The position numbers and the translations under genes were made by a program. This document shows positions 1 to 4,270 of a stretch of 6,652 nucleotides of DNA, piece by piece. Origin of the DNA: Caulobacteraceae bacterium (GTDB taxonomy: Bacteria; Pseudomonadota; Alphaproteobacteria; Caulobacterales; Caulobacteraceae); NCBI GenBank assembly GCA_947456005.1, contig CANGRP010000146.1:1-6652 (forward strand). Reading direction: 5' to 3'. The stretch's first letter is position 1. The number at the start of each line of letters is the position of its first letter. Under the pieces are notes generated by a model. The model was not told the DNA's origin, ran no database searches, and saw nothing but the letters and a program-made list of their open reading frames with translations.

Positions 1-803
1 CCCTGCCGGGCGCGCCGACCCGCCCCGGGCGCCTCCTGTTCTCGGCCCTGGGCGAGCCCCTCGCCGACTTCGCCCGACGGCACAGAGGCGCCGCAGGCCT
101 GATCCTGGCCCTGATCTGCGTCTATCGCCTGCCCGACTTCGTCCTGAACATCATGAACCCCTTCTATCTCGACCTCGGCTTCTCGAAGCTGGAGATCGCC
201 GAGGTGCGCAAGGTCCTGGGGGTGGTCATGTCCGTGGCCGGGGTGGGCCTGGGCGGGTGGGCGGTCGCCCGGCTGGGACTGATCCGCGCCCTGGTCATCG
301 GCGCCTTCGCCGGCCCGATCTCGAACCTCGCCTTCGCCTGGCTGACCCTGCAGGGGCCCCAGGTCTGGGCCCTGGCGGTGGCGATCAGCCTGGACAACAT
401 CGCCTCGGGCTTCGCCGGGACCTGCCTGATCGCCTACATGTCGAGCCTGACCAGCCAGGGCTTCACCGCCTCGCAGTACGCCCTCTTCTCGTCGCTCTAC
501 GCCCTCCTGGGCAAGCTGGTGGCCTCCCAGTCCGGTCGTCTCGTGGAGGGCGTCGCGCGGATGGCGGACGCCGGCGGGCCGACAGCGAGCCTTCGCGCCC
601 TCCTGGGTCCGGCGCCGGCGGGCGCCTTCTCCGAGGCCGCGATCAAGTCCGGGGTCAGCGCCGCGGGCCTGGGAACCGGCTACGTGGCCTTTTTCATCTA
701 TTCGGCCCTCCTGGGGGCGCTGGGGGTGATCCTCGCCCTCGCCGTGGCCGCCCGGGAGCGCCGGCCGCCTGCCGGCCAGGACGCGGATCAGACGCCGGCC
801 TGA
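1..803 (+). CDS. AmpG-like MFS transporter, C-terminal part (5' end outside window)
   Basis: The reading frame is open from base 3 to the TGA at 801-803 and gives about 266 residues with no start at the left edge, so the gene begins upstream. An internal ATG at 153 follows well-conserved transporter sequence (RLPDFVLNI) and is not the real start. The protein resembles the PAT/AmpG branch of the major facilitator superfamily: the PFYLDLGFSKLEIAEVRK stretch, the D-N-I-A-S-G-F-A-G-T run followed by AYMSSLTSQGFTASQYALFS, and GKLVASQSGRLVE are typical of AmpG proteins. AmpG is an inner-membrane permease that imports anhydromuropeptides for peptidoglycan recycling and, where AmpR is present, beta-lactamase induction. 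Several hydrophobic segments are visible, including one near the C-terminus before a charged tail. The substrate is inferred from family resemblance; other PAT-family members remain possible. The 3' end overlaps the convergent ppa gene by 16 bases. Confidence 0.85.
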   Translation, partial: LPGAPTRPGRLLFSALGEPLADFARRHRGAAGLILALICVYRLPDFVLNIMNPFYLDLGFSKLEIAEVRKVLGVVMSVAGVGLGGWAVARLGLIRALVIGAFAGPISNLAFAWLTLQGPQVWALAVAISLDNIASGFAGTCLIAYMSSLTSQGFTASQYALFSSLYALLGKLVASQSGRLVEGVARMADAGGPTASLRALLGPAPAGAFSEAAIKSGVSAAGLGTGYVAFFIYSALLGALGVILALAVAARERRPPAGQDADQTPA

Positions 804-1324
804 CGCCCCCGCTCGATGGCCTGGCGGATCAGTTCGCCGGTTTCCTCGGGATCGGCCCAGCGCCCGACCTCGGACATCTTGCCCTTCTCCAGGTCCTTGT
901 AGTGGGCGAAGAAGTGGCCGATCTGCTCGGTGAGGATGGAGGGCAGGGCCCGCCAGGAGTCGATGCTGGCGTAATAGGGGTGGAGCTTGTCCACCGGCAC
1001 CGCGAGGACCTTTTCGTCTTCGCCGGCCTCGTCGACCATGATCAGGCATCCGATGGGCCGGCAGCGGATGATGGCGCCGGTGGCCACCGGGGTGGGACCG
1101 ACCACCAGGATGTCGATGGGGTCGCCATCCCCCGACAGGGTGTGGGGAATGAAGCCGTAATTGCCGGGATAGAACATGGCCGTGTGCAGGAAACGGTCGA
1201 CGAACATGGCGCCGGAGGCCTTGTCGAACTCGTACTTCACGGGGGCTCCACCCTGGGGGATCTCGATCAGGGCGTTCACGTCATAGGGCGGGTTCACCCC
1301 GACCGGGATGCGGGAAATGTCCAT
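788..1324 (-). CDS. ppa: Inorganic pyrophosphatase, family I (soluble)
   Basis: This encodes a 178-residue cytoplasmic enzyme that hydrolyses pyrophosphate to two phosphates and so pulls biosynthetic reactions forward. The size is normal for bacterial family I PPases (about 175 residues). All the active-site residues known from the E. coli enzyme are present with a one-residue offset: E21, K30, E32, R44, Y52, Y56, D66, D68, D71, D98, D103, K105, Y142 and K143, including the signature GDGDPIDILVV. I chose the ATG at 1322-1324 because AAGGAG lies six bases upstream and the protein then starts MDISRIPVG, as in relatives. The open frame continues to 1537, but the extra 71 residues are not family sequence. 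The gene is probably monocistronic. It converges on the transporter gene and shares its last 16 bases with it. Composition matches the GC-rich flank, so it is native. Confidence 0.97.
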   Translation of the reverse strand: MDISRIPVGVNPPYDVNALIEIPQGGAPVKYEFDKASGAMFVDRFLHTAMFYPGNYGFIPHTLSGDGDPIDILVVGPTPVATGAIIRCRPIGCLIMVDEAGEDEKVLAVPVDKLHPYYASIDSWRALPSILTEQIGHFFAHYKDLEKGKMSEVGRWADPEETGELIRQAIERGRQAGV

Positions 1325-1330
1325 GTCGAT

Positions 1331-1336
1331 CTCCTT
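1331..1336 (-). promoter_or_regulatory. Ribosome binding site deciding the ppa start
   Basis: On the minus strand the sequence AAGGAG stands six bases before the ATG at 1322-1324. It fixes the start of ppa and rules out the long in-frame upstream extension. I could not pick out a convincing ppa promoter between here and about 1440. Confidence 0.8.
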
Positions 1337-1417
1337 TTCGGCACGATGCCGATCTGACCTCTGCATAGCGCGCTTTTCATCCGGGTTCCCGCCGTTCGCA
1401 AGAACCGAAGATCCTTC

Positions 1418-1438
1418 CGTTCCGGGCGGGCCGGAACG
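1418..1438. repeat. 8-bp perfect inverted repeat, ppa upstream region
   Basis: CGTTCCGG at 1418-1425 is the exact reverse complement of CCGGAACG at 1431-1438, with the five-base loop GCGGG between. It lies about 95 bases upstream of the ppa start, just before the composition drops. No T-run follows on either strand, so it is not a typical intrinsic terminator. It could be a protein-binding site, a hairpin insulating the divergent transcription units, or chance in GC-rich DNA. Confidence 0.5.
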
Positions 1439-1440
1439 CC

Positions 1441-1468
1441 TTGCAAAAAGCATACATTTTGGTATGTT
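1441..1468 (+). promoter_or_regulatory. Candidate promoter of the membrane protein-tetR-ubiE operon
   Basis: A -35-like TTGCAA (1441-1446, four of six matches to TTGACA) is followed after 16 bases by TATGTT at 1463-1468 (four of six matches to TATAAT). This is the most AT-rich stretch in the region, and the first gene starts 26 bases further on. The match is moderate. Support comes mainly from position and from the palindrome sitting between the two elements. Confidence 0.45.
1451..1466. promoter_or_regulatory. Putative TetR-type operator palindrome
   Basis: CATAC (1451-1455) and GTATG (1462-1466) form an inverted repeat around the six-base centre ATTTTG. The site fills the spacer of the candidate promoter and touches its -10 element, where a bound repressor would block RNA polymerase. 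Its layout recalls known TetR-family operators such as that of AcrR, which also has CATACA/TGTATG arms. The TetR gene is second in the operon, so autoregulation is the natural reading. Binding is inferred, not shown. Confidence 0.5.
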
Positions 1469-1494
1469 GTTCCTGGTCAGACAGGAGTATCTTG

Positions 1495-1866
1495 ATGGCA
1501 GAATGGCTCTTCTTCGCCGCTGGCGGGCTCTCCACACTCTGGCTTCTGGTGCACGTCATCATGGGCGGGCGCGACATCGTACGCCCCGCCCTGGCACCAT
1601 CCGACCTGTCCCCGGTCGTGCGCGACACGCTTTACATCTGCTGGCACTACACCACGGTGTCGATCGCAATGATGGCCGCGCTGTTCGTCTGGGCGGGTGT
1701 GTCGCTGAACATGACCGGCGCGACCATTGCGACGGCCCTCGCCGCAGGGTTTTCGCTGGTCGGTATCGTGCTGGCGCGACGCCAAGGGGGCCAGTTTAGC
1801 GATCTGCCGCAGGGCTGGCTCTTCGTTCCGGTTGCCGTGCTGGGTGGCATCGGGCTCGTTCTGTGA
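1495..1866 (+). CDS. Small four-helix membrane protein of unknown function
   Basis: This gives a 123-residue, very hydrophobic protein with four likely membrane helices, at about residues 3-23, 44-69, 74-94 and 105-123. Helix 1 ends in H20 and is followed by a short loop with GGRDIVRPAL. Helix 2 begins with CWHYTT (residues 49-54). The histidines H20 and H51 and C49 are candidates for a ligand or redox site, but this is speculative. There is no signal peptide distinct from helix 1 and no recognisable catalytic domain. I chose the ATG at 1495 because AGGAG at 1483-1487 lies seven bases upstream; the frame stays open to a TTG at 1441, but that falls in the promoter. The gene ends inside the first codons of the TetR gene (four-base GTGA overlap), so the two are probably translationally coupled. 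I do not recognise a named family. The context suggests an inner-membrane partner of the regulator or of the quinone methyltransferase. Confidence 0.8.
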   Translation: MAEWLFFAAGGLSTLWLLVHVIMGGRDIVRPALAPSDLSPVVRDTLYICWHYTTVSIAMMAALFVWAGVSLNMTGATIATALAAGFSLVGIVLARRQGGQFSDLPQGWLFVPVAVLGGIGLVL

Positions 1867-2465
1867 GCATAAAACGGCGATTCTCCGCTGCGGACTGGAT
1901 CACGCTTGGCCACAAGGCGCTCTCCGCCGGAGGCTCCGAGGCTATCAAGCTTGACGCGATCTGTAAGGCGGCGGGGCTGACACGTGGGTCGTTCTATCAT
2001 CACTTCACAGATCACACGGCGTTTCTGACCGTATTGGCGGCGGCGTGGGCCGCGCAGAATACATCCCGCCTTGTCGCGTCACTGGAGGGGGTGGAGGACG
2101 CGGATGCCCGACATCTGAACGATATGGCGCTCGACCTTGATTTCGCACTCGAGGTGGGTATCCGCGAACTGGCACGCCGCGTGCCACAGGTTGCGGCGAT
2201 CGTGGAGGAGGCGGATGCGGGAAGGCTCTCCGTGCTGACCGATCTGGCGCGGGCGCGGTTCCGTCTGTCCAACTGGGCAGCGGCGGACCTTGCCTTCATC
2301 GAGTATGCAGCTTTCTGTGGCATGACGCTTATTCGGCCCCAGCTTGACCGGAAGACGCTGCTTCGGCTTTCGCGCACACTCGACGACCTGATGCGACGCC
2401 ATGCCGATGATGCGTGCGGCGGGTCAGCGCCGGGAGCCGGTCAGGAATTGGCGCAGGATCAATAG
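1863..2465 (+). CDS. TetR/AcrR-family transcriptional regulator
   Basis: This is a 200-residue protein, the usual TetR-family size. The N-terminal DNA-binding domain covers about residues 8-55, with the helix-turn-helix at about 29-48 reading LDAICKAAGLTRGSFYHHF, a textbook TetR recognition helix. The rest is alpha-helical and variable, as expected for the ligand-binding and dimerisation domain, so the effector cannot be read from the sequence. The start is the GTG at 1863, which overlaps the stop codon of the preceding membrane-protein gene. Expression thus likely depends on translation of that gene. It most probably represses its own operon through the palindrome at 1451-1466. The last 15 or so residues (GGSAPGAGQELAQDQ) look like an unstructured tail. 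The stop lies 23 bases before the ubiE start. Confidence 0.93.
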   Translation: MSIKRRFSAADWITLGHKALSAGGSEAIKLDAICKAAGLTRGSFYHHFTDHTAFLTVLAAAWAAQNTSRLVASLEGVEDADARHLNDMALDLDFALEVGIRELARRVPQVAAIVEEADAGRLSVLTDLARARFRLSNWAAADLAFIEYAAFCGMTLIRPQLDRKTLLRLSRTLDDLMRRHADDACGGSAPGAGQELAQDQ

Positions 2466-2488
2466 GCTTGCCACGAAGGGGGGCGACC

Positions 2489-3265
2489 ATGACGACCGTC
2501 AAATATGGTGCCGAGGCTGTTGCGGCGACCACGCATTTCGGGTTCGAGAAGGTCAGGGTTGAAGAGAAGGCGTCGCGGATCGCCGAGGTCTTTGACACTG
2601 TTTCCTCGAAATACGATTTCATGAATGACGTGATCTCTTTGGGAACGCACCGCGTCCTCAAGTGGCATGCGATCACCGCAAGCAACATCAAACCGGGATC
2701 AAGGGTTCTGGATATTGCGGCGGGTACGGGTGATTTGACCATCCTCATCAGCAAACGGATCGGTCCGCATGGGTCGGCCATCCTGAGCGATATCAATTCC
2801 CAGATGCTTGAAGCCGCGCGCAAAAGGCTTTCACGCTCGGGGATTCCCGACAACGTGCAGTTCCTTCATGCCGATGCCGAGGAACTGCACTTCGCGGACG
2901 ATACCTTTGATGCAGTGACCATCGGCTATGGAATCCGCAACTTCACCGACAAGATGCGGGCCTTGCGCGAAATCCTGCGGGTGCTGAAACCCGGTGGCCA
3001 ATTGACCATCGTCGAATTTTCCAGACCCACGTCGAAGCCGCTTAGAATGATGGCTGATGCCTATTCAAGCCTGTGGCCGACCTTAGGCGAAATCCTTGTC
3101 GGGAACGGCAAGCCCTATCGCTATCTTGTCGAGTCGATCAGGATGCACCCCGATCAGGAAGCCTTCAAATCCATGATGCAGCATGCGGGCTATGCCCATG
3201 TTTCCTACGAGAACCTGATGGGCGGGATTGCGGCACTGCATATCGGGCTGAAGCCGCAGGTTTAA
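2489..3265 (+). CDS. ubiE: UbiE/COQ5-type quinone C-methyltransferase (probable extra copy)
   Basis: This is a 258-residue class I SAM-dependent methyltransferase, close in length to E. coli UbiE (251). The UbiE family C-methylates 2-polyprenyl-6-methoxy-1,4-benzoquinol in ubiquinone synthesis and demethylmenaquinol in menaquinone synthesis. Visible features are THFGF at 15-19, the first UbiE signature at 42-59 (YDFMNDVISLGTHRVLKW), SAM motif I VLDIAAGTGD at 73-82, the acidic D101 after strand 2, the second signature RVLKPGGQLTIVEFS at 164-178, and YRYLVESIRMHPDQ at 210-223. Nothing essential is missing, so it should be active. The ATG at 2489 follows an AAGGGGGG Shine-Dalgarno stretch and gives the normal family N-terminus; an upstream in-frame start at 2414 lies inside tetR. 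Its GC is clearly lower than the flanks. Alphaproteobacteria usually keep ubiE elsewhere (with mutM and ubiB), so this is probably a second, acquired copy. A methylase for a related quinone-like substrate is the main alternative. Confidence 0.93.
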   Translation: MTTVKYGAEAVAATTHFGFEKVRVEEKASRIAEVFDTVSSKYDFMNDVISLGTHRVLKWHAITASNIKPGSRVLDIAAGTGDLTILISKRIGPHGSAILSDINSQMLEAARKRLSRSGIPDNVQFLHADAEELHFADDTFDAVTIGYGIRNFTDKMRALREILRVLKPGGQLTIVEFSRPTSKPLRMMADAYSSLWPTLGEILVGNGKPYRYLVESIRMHPDQEAFKSMMQHAGYAHVSYENLMGGIAALHIGLKPQV

Positions 3266-3310
3266 CCGGCCCCTGCCCAAGCCTCCGGATGGACCTTGCG
3301 CCGGAGCATG

Positions 3311-3580
3311 TCACTTTGGCCGAAATTCCATCAGCCTCGCGAAACCGCTGCAGATCGCCGCAAGCATGGCGTCTCCCGCCCTGGACTTCGGTGCCAGGGT
3401 CTCGATGCCATGATTGGCATGTGTGACGATCGTCAAGGACGCCTGCACGCCATGCTGTGCAAGACGTTCAAGGAAGTATGCATTCTCCTGCTCGAAAAGA
3501 TCGGCGGTACCGACCACCCTAAGAGTCGCAGGCGGGCCGGACAGATCGCTGGCCCGCGCGGGGGCTGAAGGGGCTGACAG
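3311..3580 (-). pseudogene. 3' remnant of an alpha/beta-hydrolase (esterase/lipase) gene
   Basis: The minus strand encodes about 89 residues matching the C-terminal end of HSL/alpha-beta-hydrolase-3 esterases, and nothing before it. The translated stretch contains PARASDLSGPPATLRVVGTA, then DLFEQENAYFLERL, then GVQASLTIVTHANHGIE. In this family the Asp after GTA and the His in NHG are the second and third members of the catalytic triad; both are present (about 3500-3502 and 3410-3412). The oxyanion HGG motif and the nucleophile GDSAGG, which should lie upstream (right), are absent. The frame meets a TAG at 3596-3598 and the DNA beyond is the rimP leader. There is no usual start or RBS; an internal GTG at 3517 exists, but a product from it would lack the nucleophile. 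I read it as a truncated, non-functional gene. Its natural stop (3311-3313) is intact, so the cut is at the N-terminal side, near 3575-3600. Confidence 0.7.
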
Positions 3581-3602
3581 GCGCCGATGACTGTTCTATA
3601 GA
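3573..3602 (+). promoter_or_regulatory. Candidate promoter of the rimP-nusA operon
   Basis: CTGACAG at 3573-3580 and TCTATAGA at 3595-3602, separated by 14 bases, resemble the Caulobacter housekeeping consensus (TTGaCgS, 10-14 bases, GCTANAWC), with five of seven and five of eight matching positions. Transcription would begin near 3608 and leave a leader of about 105 bases. The element lies exactly where the acquired block meets native DNA, so it may be native or created at the junction. Two TGACGT copies ten bases apart (3620-3625 and 3630-3635) follow it. Confidence 0.35.
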
Positions 3603-3640
3603 GCCTGCAACATCGTTTGTGACGTTGGATGACGTCTGCG

Positions 3641-3670
3641 AGCGGCGGGCTGCGGCCCGGCCGCTTTTTT
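3641..3670 (+). terminator. Intrinsic terminator or attenuator in the rimP leader
   Basis: AGCGGC-GGGC (3641-3650) pairs with GCCC-G-GCCGCT (3655-3665) around the loop TGCG, giving a ten-pair GC-rich stem with one bulged G, followed at once by six Ts (3665-3670). This is a strong Rho-independent terminator shape on the plus strand. It stands 43 bases before the rimP start and downstream of the likely operon promoter. It may end read-through from the ubiE operon, or act as an attenuator for rimP-nusA. In E. coli this operon is known to be autoregulated by NusA, which makes attenuation plausible. Confidence 0.75.
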
Positions 3671-3684
3671 GTTGGACCCGAGGG

Positions 3685-3705
3685 GCGCCCGGACCGGGCG
3701 CGGAG
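3685..3705 (+). promoter_or_regulatory. Leader hairpin abutting the rimP Shine-Dalgarno sequence
   Basis: GCGCCCGG (3685-3692) and CCGGGCGC (3694-3701) are perfect reverse complements around one base. As RNA they would form a six-pair stem with the loop GGACC. The Shine-Dalgarno GGAG (3702-3705) follows with no gap, seven bases before the rimP ATG. Stacking against the stem could limit ribosome access. Function is inferred. Confidence 0.45.
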
Positions 3706-3712
3706 AGACCAA

Positions 3713-4270
3713 ATGCGCAGCAGGACGGCGGAGGACGCCCGACTCCTGGAGCTTCTCGATCCGGTGGCCGAGGCCGCGGGCTACGAGATCGTGCGCCTCA
3801 GGCTGATGGGCGGCGACCACGCCCGCCGGCTCCAGGTCATGGCTGAGACCCCGGAAGGCGAGATGAACGTCGAGGACTGCGCCCGGCTGTCGCGAGCCCT
3901 CTCCGAGGTGCTGGACGCCGCCGACCCCCTTTCGGGGGAGTATACCCTGGAGGTCTCGACCCCTGGGGTCGACCGGCCCCTGACCCGCCTCAAGGACTTC
4001 GCGGTCTTTGAGGGTCACGAGGCCCGGGTCGAGCTGGATCGCATGGCCGAGGGCCGCAAGCGTTTCCGTGGCGAGCTGGCCGGCGTCGAAGGCGACCAGG
4101 TCGCCATGAACCTCGAGGGCGAGGCCGAGACCGCCCTCATCCCCTTCGCCTGGATCACAGAGGCGAAACTGATCCTGACCGACCGGCTCATGGAGCGGGG
4201 CGCCCAAGAGCGCGCCCGGCGACTGGCCGACGGTTCCCATCCCGATTCCGACCAGGAGGACGTCCTATGA
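3713..4270 (+). CDS. rimP: Ribosome maturation factor RimP
   Basis: This is a 185-residue cytoplasmic protein needed for late assembly of the 30S ribosomal subunit. The N-terminal domain (about 1-88) carries GYEIVRLRLM at 23-32 and the family signature LEVSTPGVDRPL at 79-90. The C-terminal Sm-like beta domain (about 92-158) contains F-x-G-H-E-A-R-V and ends in KLILTDRLM. The tail beyond 160 is charged and variable. The ATG at 3713 has GGAG seven bases upstream and gives the normal N-terminus; an in-frame ATG at 3629 would read through the terminator hairpin and is rejected. It is the first gene of the operon, and its TGA overlaps the nusA ATG (ATGA), which suggests coupled translation. GC content and codon use are those of the native flank. 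Confidence 0.96.
   Translation: MRSRTAEDARLLELLDPVAEAAGYEIVRLRLMGGDHARRLQVMAETPEGEMNVEDCARLSRALSEVLDAADPLSGEYTLEVSTPGVDRPLTRLKDFAVFEGHEARVELDRMAEGRKRFRGELAGVEGDQVAMNLEGEAETALIPFAWITEAKLILTDRLMERGAQERARRLADGSHPDSDQEDVL

Larger units (their letters stand above)
1441..2489 (+). other. Left part of the acquired block (edge near 1440)
   Basis: From about 1440 the DNA changes character. The flanks use GC-ending codons almost throughout (the 60-base row at 4021 is 73% GC by hand count). The rows at 1981, 2581 and 2701 count 53%, 43% and 52% GC. The block runs to about 3600 and contains the membrane protein, TetR, UbiE and hydrolase-remnant genes. No integrase, transposase, tRNA or clear target-site duplication is visible at either edge. 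The block is therefore recognised by composition, gene content and the broken hydrolase gene only. The membrane-protein and TetR genes are less deviant than ubiE (some rows reach 67-68%), so the block may be composite or partly ameliorated. Confidence 0.6.

Noticed and set aside
257..1357. A 366-codon plus-strand frame across the transporter end and opposite ppa
   Set aside because: It is out of frame with the transporter and antisense to a fully conserved pyrophosphatase. Its translation is Gly/Arg/Pro-rich with no family resemblance.
1325..1537. N-terminal extension of ppa to a start at 1537
   Set aside because: The extra 71 residues are not PPase sequence and would overlap the divergent operon promoter. 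A good AAGGAG precedes the start at 1324.
3283..3306. CTCCGG/CCGGAG hairpin after ubiE as a terminator
   Set aside because: The stem has six pairs around a 12-base loop with no T-run after it. The stronger terminator at 3641-3670 probably serves.
3296..3568. A 90-codon plus-strand frame between ubiE and rimP
   Set aside because: It has no recognisable features and is antisense to the hydrolase remnant, which gives a clear family match.
1438..3610. GCCTTGCAA (1438-1446) and GCCTGCAA (3603-3610) as flanking direct repeats of the cassette
   Set aside because: The copies differ by one base insertion and are only 8-9 bases long, so chance is likely. No known element with such ends is visible.
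3629..3712. Upstream ATG at 3629 as the rimP start
   Set aside because: It would translate through the terminator hairpin and its T-run, lacks a ribosome site, and adds residues not found in RimP proteins.
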